Source: Ottowia sp. SB7-C50
Lineage (GTDB): Bacteria; Pseudomonadota; Gammaproteobacteria; Burkholderiales; Burkholderiaceae_C
DNA: 64,000 bases
Direction of reading: 5' to 3'
Assembly (NCBI RefSeq): GCF_033110285.1
Contig: NZ_CP136995.1
Span: 124,001-188,000, forward strand
Shown piece by piece: positions 31,245 to 40,800 of this stretch. Below the pieces are notes generated by a model that was not told where the DNA came from, did not search any database, and was given only the letters and a program-made list of their open reading frames with translations. The position numbers and the translations under genes are program-made. The number at the start of each line of letters is the position of its first letter. The first letter of the stretch is position 1.

Positions 31245-31394
31245 TCGATGGCGCTCCAAGGATGTGTGCCGACGGTCGGAAACCGCTGATTTTACCCGTG
31301 CACATGCTCTACAGTGCGGTGGCATGAGCCTTGCCGCCCCGCCCCGATTGGCCGCTGCCGCCCCCATCGCCCGCCACGCGCTGCGGAGGCACGC

Positions 31395-32195
31395 ATGAGG
31401 CTCGCCGCCGCCCCGCGGCCCGACCCCACCGCGCGCGCGCTGATCCTGGCCGCGGGCCGGGGCGAACGCATGCGCCCGCTCACCGACCATTGCCCCAAGC
31501 CCCTGCTGCCGGTGCGCGGCCAGCCGCTGCTGCAGTGGTGGGTCGACGCCCTGCAGCGCGGCGGCGTGCGCGACATCGTCGTCAACACGGCCTGGCTCGA
31601 AGACAAGATTGAGGATTATTTCGGCCGACAGCGCGCGGTAGATCAGCGCGAGCAGCTATCGAATCAAGAGCAGTCGGCCATCCGCCTGTCCACCGAAGGC
31701 CGCGACTTCGGCTACGCGCTGGAAACCGCCGGCGGCATCGCCCGCGCGCTGCCGCTGCTGGCGCCGTCGGCCGACGACGTGTTCTGGGTGGTGGCGGGCG
31801 ACATCTTCGCGCCCGATTTCGAGGTGTCGCCCGAAGCGGTGCAGCGCTTTGCCGCGTCCGGCCGGCTGGCCCACCTGTGGCTGGTGCCCAACCCGGCGCA
31901 CAAGCCGGACGGCGACTTCGGCATCGGCGATGGCGGCCAGGCGCTGAACGACGCGCCGCCCGGCGGCACGCGCCACACCTTCAGCACCATCGCGCTGTAT
32001 CGGCGTGCGCTGTTCGAGCCGCCGTGGTGCGACATCCTGCCCGGCAACCCGCAAGGCACGGCCGCGCCGCTGGCGCCGCTGCTGCGCCGGGCCATCGACG
32101 CCGGCCAGGTCAGCGCCGAGCTGTACCGGGGCGCCTGGACCGATGTGGGCACGCCCGATCGGCTGGCGGGGCTGAACGCGGCCGCGCCCGGCTGA
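31395..32195 (+). CDS. murU: N-acetylmuramate-1-phosphate uridylyltransferase-like nucleotidyltransferase
   Basis: 266 residues. Nucleotidyltransferase signature [16 protein letters not shown], followed by [27 protein letters not shown] and the C-terminal [14 protein letters not shown]. MurU makes UDP-MurNAc in the peptidoglycan-recycling bypass. GGAGG precedes the ATG. An extra segment of about 18 residues (near [18 protein letters not shown]) interrupts the usual sequence after EDYFG and is encoded in part by an AGCTAT-type repeat. Its usual partner kinase gene (amgK) is not seen next to it. Confidence 0.82.
   Translation: MRLAAAPRPDPTARALILAAGRGERMRPLTDHCPKPLLPVRGQPLLQWWVDALQRGGVRDIVVNTAWLEDKIEDYFGRQRAVDQREQLSNQEQSAIRLSTEGRDFGYALETAGGIARALPLLAPSADDVFWVVAGDIFAPDFEVSPEAVQRFAASGRLAHLWLVPNPAHKPDGDFGIGDGGQALNDAPPGGTRHTFSTIALYRRALFEPPWCDILPGNPQGTAAPLAPLLRRAIDAGQVSAELYRGAWTDVGTPDRLAGLNAAAPG
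31651..31673. repeat. AGCTAT-family repeat inside murU
   Basis: AGCAGCTATCGAATCAAGAG then CAG. It matches the AGCTATCGAAACAGGAGC copy at 19771 and is translated in frame within an apparent insertion in MurU. Confidence 0.6.
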
Positions 32196-32226
32196 AACAC
32201 CTACAGCCCCAGCCAAGCGGCGCTGT

Positions 32227-33129
32227 TCAGCGGCTGTCGGGCACCGGCGTCTTCGATTCCAGCCAGTCCAGCAGGGCCAGCAGGCGCGGCTGCGGATTGG
32301 GGTCGAAGCGGGCGATGCCGAGGGCGGCCAGATCCTTGGCGCCCTGCTCGGTCTGCGCTAGGCCCACCACCTCGTCGCGCAGGCGGGCGATCTGGTCGGG
32401 GCTGAAGCGCTTGCCGGCGATCAGCGGCAGGTACGGCTGCGGGCGGCTCTTGTGCAGCACGCGCAGGCCGTCCTTGTCCAGCCGCCTGGCAGCGCCCGAA
32501 TAAGAGGCAATGCCGCCGATCTGCGCCAGCTTGTGGTTCAGCGCAAACGGGATCGCCGCCTGCTCGCGCACATAGTGCGTCTTGGCCGGGTCCACGGGCA
32601 GGCCGCGGTCGCGCAGCTCGGCGGTGCAGAACGTCGTCATGTAGGCAATGCGCTCAGGCAGGATCAGGCGCTGGTGCTGCACGCTCTTGACGTCGGCAAT
32701 CGTCTGGTAGGGCGAGTCCTTGGGTACGACCAGCAGGCAATGCCCATCGGGTTGCGTGGCGGTCACGGCGGTGTAGCCCTGGTCACGCACGCCGCGCGCC
32801 GGGTAATCGCTGGGGCGCGCCAGCACCAGGTCGAATTCGCCCGACGCCATGCCGGCGGCCAGCATGCGGAAGTCGCGCATGTACTTCACACGGATGGGCT
32901 GCCCCAGCGCGCGCTTCATGGCCTCGGTCAGGACCTTGTACTTGGTCTCCATCTGCTCGTCCGTGACGGCCGCGCCGCCGCCCGACGTGCCTTCGCTGAC
33001 GGCGAACAGCAGCGGCGCCGGCGTCTGCGCCCAGCCTGGCCCCGCGCTCCACCATCCCGCCAGCAGTAAGGCCACGCGAGCGGCCGCGCGTCTGCCGGCC
33101 GTGCGTGGGAAGCGCCATTGAAATACCAT
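32227..33129 (-). CDS. Periplasmic substrate-binding protein, PhnD/PBP-like
   Basis: 300 residues with a signal peptide (VALLLAGWWSAGPGWAQ). Pattern typical of PhnD-type binding proteins: EMETKYKVL-like EQMETKYKVLTEAMKRAL, GEFDLVLARPSDYPARG, DVKSVQHQRLILPE, and ALGIARFDP near the end. These bind phosphonate-like or other anionic ligands, sometimes as orphan sensors. No permease or ATPase gene is adjacent, so it may act alone or with a distant transporter. Divergent from pepP. Confidence 0.75.
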   Translation of the reverse strand: MVFQWRFPRTAGRRAAARVALLLAGWWSAGPGWAQTPAPLLFAVSEGTSGGGAAVTDEQMETKYKVLTEAMKRALGQPIRVKYMRDFRMLAAGMASGEFDLVLARPSDYPARGVRDQGYTAVTATQPDGHCLLVVPKDSPYQTIADVKSVQHQRLILPERIAYMTTFCTAELRDRGLPVDPAKTHYVREQAAIPFALNHKLAQIGGIASYSGAARRLDKDGLRVLHKSRPQPYLPLIAGKRFSPDQIARLRDEVVGLAQTEQGAKDLAALGIARFDPNPQPRLLALLDWLESKTPVPDSR

Positions 33130-33275
33130 GATGGACAACCTGTTCTTCAATGAAACAGCGGGCGAGAAGCGGCTGCGTGCCGGTCGAACCCGGATCATAG
33201 GACGGCCGCTATCGGCCGAATATTGTTGAATCGCAAGTCTTTGGCGAGCCTGATTCACAAAATGAATATAAAAGT

Positions 33276-34691
33276 ATGACTTCAATCCCCGTGTCCCCAT
33301 CACCTGCAGAGGCGGCCCCTTACGCCCAGCGCCGCGCCCGCGTCGCCGCCCAGCTGGGCGCGGGCGGCATCGCCATCGTGCCCACCGCGCCGGCGCAGGC
33401 GCGCAACCGCGACAGCGATTTCCTGTACCGCCACGACAGCTACTTTTACTACCTGACCGGCTTCAGCGAGCCGAATGCGTGGCTGGTCATCACCGCCGAC
33501 GGGCGCAGCCGGCTGTTCTGCCAGCCGAAGGACCTGGAACGCGAGATCTGGGACGGCATCCGCCTCGGCCCCGACGCCGCGCCGCACACCCTGGGCGTGG
33601 ACGAGGCCGCGCCCGTGGACGCGCTGGACGCGCAAATGCCCCGCCTGCTGGAGAACAAGACCACCGTCTGGTACCCGTTCGCCACCCACGCCGGCCTGCA
33701 CGAACGCATCGACGGCTGGCTGCACCAAGTGCGTGCCCGCGTGCGCTACGGCGCGCTGGCGCCCGAAAGCCAGCGCGACCTGTGCGCCATCCTGGACGAG
33801 ATGCGCCTGATCAAGGACGCGCACGAACTGGACATCATGCGCCGCGCCGCGCGCATCAGCGCCGGCGCCCACGTGCGCGCCATGCAGCGCTCGGCCGCCA
33901 TGCTGCGCGCCGGGCTGGATGTGCGCGAATACCACCTCGACGCCGAGCTGCTGCACGAATTCCGCCAGCACGGCTCGCAATACCCGGCCTACGGCAGCAT
34001 CGTCGCCGCCGGCGCCAACGCCTGCGTGCTGCACTACCGCGCCGATAACGCGCCCATCCGCGACGGCGAGCTGGTGCTGATCGACGCCGGCTGCGAACTC
34101 GACGGCTACGCCAGCGACATCACGCGCACCTTCCCCGCCAACGGCCGCTTCACCGGCCCGCAGCGCGCGTTGTACGAGCTGGTGCTGGCCAGCCAGCAGG
34201 CGGCCATCGACGCCACCCGCCCTGGCGCGCGCTTCACCGATCCGCACGAGGCCACGGTGAAGGTGCTGACGCAGGGCATGCTCGACCTCGGCCTGCTCGA
34301 CAAGAACCAGCACGGCACGCTGGACGACGCCATCGCCAACCGCCACTACTTCGCCCACTACATGCACCGCACCGGCCACTGGCTGGGCATGGACGTGCAC
34401 GATTGCGGCAGCTACGTGGAGCCGTCCGAAATCGGCCAGGTCAGCGAGCGGCGCGACCCGCTTTCGGGCGAAGTCATCAAGGACCGCCCCAGCCGCATCC
34501 TGCGCCCCGGCATGGTGCTGACCATCGAGCCCGGCCTGTACGTGCGCCCGAGCGAGAAGGTGCCCAGGGAGTTCTGGAACATCGGCATCCGCATCGAAGA
34601 CGACGCCATCGTCACCGACGCTGGCTGCGAGCTGATCACGCGCGACGTGCCGGTGGCGGCGGAGGCGATCGAAGCGCTGATGCGCGCCTGA
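33276..34691 (+). CDS. pepP: Xaa-Pro aminopeptidase (aminopeptidase P)
   Basis: 471 residues, pita-bread metallopeptidase that removes an N-terminal residue before proline. N-terminal domain has DFLYRHDSYFYYLTGF. Metal ligands: Asp in DAGCELDGYASDITRTF (two), His in HRTGHWLGMDVHD, Glu in LTIEPGLYV and IGIRIEDD. The GHWLGMDVHD motif matches E. coli PepP. ATG at 33276 lies within the divergent spacer to the binding-protein gene. Confidence 0.95.
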   Translation: MTSIPVSPSPAEAAPYAQRRARVAAQLGAGGIAIVPTAPAQARNRDSDFLYRHDSYFYYLTGFSEPNAWLVITADGRSRLFCQPKDLEREIWDGIRLGPDAAPHTLGVDEAAPVDALDAQMPRLLENKTTVWYPFATHAGLHERIDGWLHQVRARVRYGALAPESQRDLCAILDEMRLIKDAHELDIMRRAARISAGAHVRAMQRSAAMLRAGLDVREYHLDAELLHEFRQHGSQYPAYGSIVAAGANACVLHYRADNAPIRDGELVLIDAGCELDGYASDITRTFPANGRFTGPQRALYELVLASQQAAIDATRPGARFTDPHEATVKVLTQGMLDLGLLDKNQHGTLDDAIANRHYFAHYMHRTGHWLGMDVHDCGSYVEPSEIGQVSERRDPLSGEVIKDRPSRILRPGMVLTIEPGLYVRPSEKVPREFWNIGIRIEDDAIVTDAGCELITRDVPVAAEAIEALMRA

Positions 34692-34817
34692 GGCGGGTGC
34701 GCGGCCGTGACACGTCGCGCAGGTGACCTGGCCGGCCAAGCACCGTTGATGCCTGTCAATCCATACACGCTTATGGAGGTCTATGCTGGCTGCATTGTGT
34801 TTCGCAAGGAGTGATGG

Positions 34818-35849
34818 ATGTCTGCCTTTCGTCGTGCGCTTCCCCTGATGACCGCCGCTGGCCTGCTGTTGTGTGCGTGGCCGCTTTCCGGCGTTGCACA
34901 GGAGGCGGCCGCTGCCGTCAAGCTGGCCGGCCGCGCCGTGCCCGAGATCGACAAGCTGCCTGCCGGCCCGCAGCGCGACCTGGTGCAGTACGGGCACGAC
35001 CTGACGGTGCGCACCTTCGCGCTCATCGGCCCAGAAGTCGCCAACAAGAACATGCGCTACGCCGGCAACAACCTGGCCTGCGCGTCTTGCCACCAGCAGG
35101 CGGCCAGCAAGCCGTTTGCCATGCCGTGGACGGGCGTCACGGCCACCTTTCCGCAATACCGCGCGCGCGAAGACGACATCAGCACGGTGGAAGAACGCGT
35201 CAACGGCTGCATGGAGCGCAGCATGAACGGCAAGGCGCTGCCGCTCGGCTCACGCGAGATGAAGGCCTTCGTCGCCTACGCGGCGTTTTTGTCACAAGGC
35301 ATTCCGGTCGGCGCCAGCATCGACGGCGCCGGCATGATGGCCAGCAAGATGCCCAACCGTCGCGCCAACCCGGAAGCGGGCGCGCAGGTCTACGCGGCCA
35401 AGTGCGCCGTCTGCCACGGGCCGGACGGCCAGGGCCAGCGCGCCGGCAAGCCCGGCGACGCGAACGGCTACACATTCCCGCCGCTGTGGGGCACGGACAC
35501 CTTCAACAACGGCGCCGGCATGAACCGGCTCATCATGGCCACGCGTTTCGTCAAGCACAACATGCCGCTGGGCGCCACGTTCGACGCCACGCAACTGAGC
35601 GACGACGAGGCGTATGACGTGGCGGCGTTCATGCTGTCCAAGCCGCGCCCCGTCAAGGCCCATCTCGACCGCGACTTTCCCGCGCGCTGGAACAAGCCCG
35701 TCGATTCGGCCTTCCCGCCTTACATGCTGGGCGCGACCGCCGACCAGCACCGCTTCGGCCCCTACCCGCCGCTGGTCGAAAAGCAGAAGCAGATGGCCGA
35801 CGAACTGAAGGCCAAGGCCGCGGCCGCACGCGCCGCTGCGGCCAAGTAA
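34818..35849 (+). CDS. Di-heme cytochrome c, thiosulfate dehydrogenase (TsdA)-like
   Basis: 343 residues. Signal peptide MSAFRRALPLMTAAGLLLC, then two c-type heme sites: CASCH (about residue 90) and CAVCH (about 197). Between them is ERVNGCMERSMNGKALP; in TsdA enzymes the Cys of this NGC motif is an axial ligand of the active-site heme. TsdA joins two thiosulfates to tetrathionate in the periplasm. A good AAGGAG precedes the ATG. No tsdB gene is adjacent, so the electron acceptor is unknown. Confidence 0.78.
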   Translation: MSAFRRALPLMTAAGLLLCAWPLSGVAQEAAAAVKLAGRAVPEIDKLPAGPQRDLVQYGHDLTVRTFALIGPEVANKNMRYAGNNLACASCHQQAASKPFAMPWTGVTATFPQYRAREDDISTVEERVNGCMERSMNGKALPLGSREMKAFVAYAAFLSQGIPVGASIDGAGMMASKMPNRRANPEAGAQVYAAKCAVCHGPDGQGQRAGKPGDANGYTFPPLWGTDTFNNGAGMNRLIMATRFVKHNMPLGATFDATQLSDDEAYDVAAFMLSKPRPVKAHLDRDFPARWNKPVDSAFPPYMLGATADQHRFGPYPPLVEKQKQMADELKAKAAAARAAAAK

Positions 35850-35872
35850 GGCGGCGTGGCCAACGTCATGCC

Positions 35873-36454
35873 ATGAATGGCCGCGTGCGCTCGGTCAACA
35901 CCGGCCGCGCCGAACGCCTACGCGTAGGCGGAGGCCGTACGGTGTGGAGCGGCATCCGCAAGACGCCGGTCGACGGCGCCGTCCCGGTCGGCGCACTGGG
36001 TCTGGCCGGCGACGAACAGGTCGACCTGAACGTGCATGGCGGCATGCAGAAGGCGGTGTATGCCTACCCGGCCGAACACTTGCCGTTTTGGGAGGCCGCG
36101 CGCCGCACGCACGGCGTGAGCCTGTTCGACGAGGCGCTGCCGCCCGGTTTCATGGGCGAGAACCTGCTGATCGAGGGGTTGCTGGAGCACGAGGTGTGGG
36201 TCGGTGACACGCTGCGGTTTGACGACTGCGCGCTGCGCGTGACGGCCCCGCGCGAGCCCTGCGGCAAGTTCACCGCCGTCATGGGGTTTGCCAGCGCCGG
36301 GCGGCTCATGGTGCAAAGCGCGCGCTGCGGCTTTTATCTGGCGGTCGACCAGCCAGGGTCGATCCAGGCCGGGCAGCCGTTCACGGTGGTGCCGGGCCGG
36401 CGCGAAATGCGCATCGACGACACGATTCGCGCGCGGTGGCTTAAGCACCGCTGA
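35873..36454 (+). CDS. MOSC-domain protein (YiiM-like)
   Basis: 193 residues. MOSC core with GLAGDEQVDLNVHGGMQKAV, FMGENLLIEG, VWVGDTLRF and the conserved cysteine in APREPCGKF. MOSC domains bind sulfur or molybdenum cofactor; YiiM-type proteins reduce N-hydroxylated compounds. It follows the TsdA-like gene by 24 bp in the same direction and may be cotranscribed. An AT-rich, gene-free stretch of about 210 bp follows before the IS element. Confidence 0.85.
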   Translation: MNGRVRSVNTGRAERLRVGGGRTVWSGIRKTPVDGAVPVGALGLAGDEQVDLNVHGGMQKAVYAYPAEHLPFWEAARRTHGVSLFDEALPPGFMGENLLIEGLLEHEVWVGDTLRFDDCALRVTAPREPCGKFTAVMGFASAGRLMVQSARCGFYLAVDQPGSIQAGQPFTVVPGRREMRIDDTIRARWLKHR

Positions 36455-36667
36455 GCGACCGCATCCGGCGAATCGGGCGCCCCGCCCGCGTCGGAAGCGC
36501 AGGCCTGTGCCAAACGCGGCGGCCTCAGTAACCTTATTCGTCCTAGCCATTGCTGCCAACGGTGCCGTGTGCTTTTTTGAATGTTGGTGTCGCGGTGACT
36601 TCAGCGATAGCGTTTTCAAGAAAATGCATACGAAACGTTTAGATACAATTAAGCACTTTTGAGCTAG

Positions 36668-37828
36668 GGAAGGTCTGCGTAATTCGTCCTGCGATGTGCT
36701 GAGCGTTGCGATTTCGAGCCACAATCGCCGCCATGAAGCAAGCCGAGCTGGGTCTGAACCTGACCACCAAGCGCACGCGCAAGCGCGAGTTCCTGGCGCA
36801 GATGGAACGCGTGGTGCCGTGGGCGGCGTTGGTGGAACTGATCGCGCCCTACGCACCTGAAGGCAGACGGGGTCGCCCGCCCTTTGCCGTGCAGACGATG
36901 CTGCGCATTCACTTCATGCAGCAATGGTTCGGCTTGAGTGATCCAGCCATGGAAGAAGCGCTGCACGACGTGCCGCTGTTTCGCGAGTTCGCGGGCCTGA
37001 ACTGGGATACGGCCGTACCCGACGAAACCACGATCCTTCGATTCCGCCGCCTGCTCGAAGACCACAAGCTCAGCGCCCAGATCCTGGCGCTGGTCAATGA
37101 ACTGCTGGGCGCCAAGGGCCTGCTGCTGCGCGCCGGCACCGTGGTGGACGCCACGCTGATCGCCGCCCCGAGTTCGACCAAGAACGCCTCGGGCCAGCGC
37201 GACCCGCAGATGAAGCAAAGCAAGAAGGGCAACCAGTGGTATTTCGGCATGAAGGCCCACATCGGTGTGGACGCCGACTCAGGCCTTGTGCACACCGTGC
37301 GCGGCACGGCGGGCAGCGTCAATGATGTGGTTGAGGCCAATACCTTGCTGCACGGCGAGGAAGTCCAAGCCTGGGGTGATACCGGCTACCTGGGCGCCGA
37401 CAAGCGGCCCGATGCCAAGGCCGGCGTGCGCTGGAACATCGCCATGCGCCCGGGCAAGCGCAAATTGCTGGATCACGGCCGCCTGAAAGACGAGTTGACC
37501 GAGCAACTCGAACGCATCAAGGCCAGCATCCGGGCCAAGGTCGAACACCCGTTTCGGGTGATCAAACGCCAGTTCGGCTATGTGAAGGTGCGCTATCGGG
37601 GCCTGGCCAAGAACACGGCGCAACTGCACACGCTGTTTGCGCTGTCCAATCTGTGGATGGCGCGCAAAGCCTTGATGGGCCTGCAGGCATGAGTCCGCCT
37701 GCAGGTGGCCGAAAGGCCTCAAAACCGGCCCGCGAAGGCAACGATGTCACTGCGCAGCGGCTCGAAGCAGCATCTCAGATCGATTGGACGCCATCAGCAC
37801 ATCTCAATGTGCATTGCGCAGAGCTTCC
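36668..37828 (+). mobile_element. Complete IS5-type insertion sequence (1161 bp)
   Basis: Terminal inverted repeats GGAAGGTCTGCGTAAT (left) and GGAAGCTCTGCGCAAT (right, read inward) match at 13 of 16 positions. They are flanked by CTAG on both sides (36664-36667 and 37829-37832), a 4-bp target duplication typical of IS5-group elements. One transposase gene fills the element. The insertion split the region upstream of the DUF11 surface-protein gene. Confidence 0.9.
36733..37692 (+). CDS. IS5-family transposase
   Basis: 319 residues. Opens with MKQAELGLNLTTKRTRKREF, the DUF772-type N-terminus of the IS5 group. DDE residues are expected at VVDATLIAAPSS (first Asp), WGDTGYLGADKR (second Asp) and KVEHPFRVIKRQFGY (Glu). 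The frame is full length and the ends intact, so the element could be active. Confidence 0.95.
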   Translation: MKQAELGLNLTTKRTRKREFLAQMERVVPWAALVELIAPYAPEGRRGRPPFAVQTMLRIHFMQQWFGLSDPAMEEALHDVPLFREFAGLNWDTAVPDETTILRFRRLLEDHKLSAQILALVNELLGAKGLLLRAGTVVDATLIAAPSSTKNASGQRDPQMKQSKKGNQWYFGMKAHIGVDADSGLVHTVRGTAGSVNDVVEANTLLHGEEVQAWGDTGYLGADKRPDAKAGVRWNIAMRPGKRKLLDHGRLKDELTEQLERIKASIRAKVEHPFRVIKRQFGYVKVRYRGLAKNTAQLHTLFALSNLWMARKALMGLQA

Positions 37829-37868
37829 CTAGACTTGAAGCTCCAATCTAAAGGTCTGGGGTCTGGCG

Positions 37869-40800
37869 ATGGCAAGCGCATCAATGGCAACGGCTGCTTC
37901 GGCAAGCAAAGCATGTTTCGGGGCAATTCGGGGCGCGGCGCGTGCCTTGTCGGCTTCCCGGCGACAGTGGTGGCGCGGGGTGCTGTGCCTGGCCGTGCTG
38001 GGGGCCAGTGGGCAGGTGTTGGCGCAATCGGCCGATCTGCTGGTGAACCAGGTGCCGCAGCCGGCGTCCGTTCCTGCTGGCGGCACGGTGGTCTTCAACA
38101 TTACCGTTACCAACAACGGTCCTAACACTGCTGTGGGCGTCTCGCTGAGCGATACCTTGCCTGCTGGGGCGGTGTTCGTGTCGGTGGCGCCGCCGGCCGG
38201 CGGCAGTTGTTCGCCAGCGTCCCCGACAACGACGTTCAGTTGTTCGCTCGGCGACCTCGCCTTCAATGCATCTGCCGTCGTGGCGCTGACGGTGCGCCTG
38301 CCGGCGGCCGGCGTCTACGAAAACGCCGTGAACGTGAGCAGCAGTACCACCGATCCGCTGACCGACAACAACACCAACACACGCAGCGCGACGGCCATAG
38401 CGGCTGCCGATTTGGTGATGAATGCCGCCACGTCCGTGCCTGCGGCCGGCGTCGCGGCGGGCGCCCCCTACACCTACACGCTGACGATCAACAACGCTGG
38501 CCCTAGCGCCTTGCCCCCGGGCGAGGCCGCGACCGTGTCGTTCGACGTGCCCGTGGGTGCGGCCATCACGGCGCTCCCCGGCGGCTCGGGTTGGACCTGC
38601 ACGCCCGCCAGCGGCTACCCGCTGACCAGCGGCACCGTCAGTTGCACGCGTTCGGACGGCTTGGCCTCCGGCGCGTCCTTCCCCGACGTCACGGTACCGG
38701 CGGTCGCCAACGTTTCTGGTACGGTGACGGCCACGTTCAAGGTGGCATCGGCCTTCCCGGATGCCATCACCACCAACAACAACGGTATCGTGACCATCAA
38801 CACGCTGCCCGGCACCGACATGAGCGTCACCAAGACCGTGAGCCCGAGCGGCACGGTGCCCATCAACCAGCCGCTGACCTACACCATCACCCCGCGTTTC
38901 GAAGGCGGTTCGGCACCCGCCAGCGGCACCGGTGAAGTCATCAAGGTGACCGACACGCTGCCGTCGTCGATGGCCAGCATCAGCGTCAGCGCGTCAACGC
39001 CATGGCAATGCGCCGTGTCAGGGCTCACCGTGACCTGCACCTACCCCGGACCTTACGCAGGCGGCAACTTCACGAATCTTCCGCCAATCACCGTGACCGC
39101 CACGCCGACAGTGGAAGCCAACGCCGTTGCCAATACCGCCACGGTGACGGCGCCGAACGACACCAACACGACCAACGACACTTCCACCGTCGCGGTCGAC
39201 GTCAGCAACAAGGCGGATCTGACGATCAGCAAGTGGCCGTCGCTCAATCCGGTGAGCGTCGGACAGGGCTACACCTACACCGTGCGCGCGTCCAACAACG
39301 GGCCGCTGCCGGTGGCCGCGGGGCAGACCATCACCGTGACCGAAAGCCTGCCTGCCGGCATGTCCCTGGCCGCCGACCCTTCCGGTAACGGGTGGACGTG
39401 CGATGCGGGCAGTAGCTTTCCCCGGGCAGGGGCCTTCACACTGACGTGCACGCACAGCGGCCCGCTCGGGGTCGGTGGCAGCTTCGACCTGTACCTGCCG
39501 GTCGTCAACTCGACCGCAGCGACGCCGGCCAACAGTGCCTGCGTCGCCCTGAGCGGCACCGGCCCCACGGACGGCATTTCGCACAACGATTGCACCAGCG
39601 TCGGCACCATCACCTCCACCACCCGGGCCGACCTGAGCATCAGCAAAGTGGCGTCGGGTCCTGTGTATGTCGGCGAAAACCTGACCTACACCATCAAGGT
39701 CACCAACGCTGGGCCTGACCCGTCCACCAACGTCACGGTGTCGGACATGCTCACCAATCTGCTGGCCACCGGCAGCGTGCAGAGCGTGACGGCCTCGCAA
39801 GGCAGTTGTACCCCCACGGCCTATCCCGTGGACGCCAGCACGGTCGACGTCAGTTGCAACCTGGGCACGCTGAACAAGGACGGCAGCGCCACCGTCACGC
39901 TGGTGGTCCGGCCGGCCAATATCACCTCCACCGACCTCGATCGCGCCAATACCGCCACCGTGCGTTCGCCTGACATCGGCGACCCGAACCAGGCCAACAA
40001 CGCCGCCACGGCCAACAGCGTCGTGCGCCCGCGTGTGGATGTGACCACGGCCAAATCCGCGCCCGACAAGATCCATGTCGGCGAACCCTTGATCTACACG
40101 CTGAACGCCCGAAACGATGGCCCCTCGTCGGCCGCCAACGTCGAGATCATCGACGTCCTACCGTCCATGGCCTCGTTCCTGGCCATTGGCACCCCCACCG
40201 GCGGTGGCGCCTGCAACACTGTGCCAACTGTCGGCTCGACGGGCGCGACGCTGAAATGCCAGTGGGCAGAAATCGCACCCAACACGCAGTACCAGGTGAC
40301 GGTGACGCTGCGGCCTTTGCCTTCAGCAGAGGGCAAGACTATCGTCAACAGTGTCGACATCACCACGACCACCGACGAGCCGGTCAAGACCAACAACACC
40401 GCTTCGGCCACTACCGCTGTCACCGCGTCGCTCGCAGATGTCACCGTCACCAAGGTCGACACGCTCGACCCAATTCCGCTGGGTACCGACACCGAATACG
40501 TGATCACTGTCACCAACCTCGGTCCGTCGTACGCCAACAACGTGGTGGTGACCGACACCTTCCCCAGCGGCGGCACGTCGGGCGCCACCTTTGCCTATCG
40601 CGGTGGTCTGGTCCTGGCGCCTGCGGGCGGCAGCTGCAACGAGCCGGCCGTGGGCGCCACCACCGGCTCGTTGACCTGCAACTTCCCCTCCATCGACATC
40701 AACGAGAAGATCACCATCCGCTATCGCATGCAGGCATCGGCCATCGCCGATGCGGCGGCCTATTCGGCCGTCCACTTCAACAGCGTGACGGTCAAGACAC

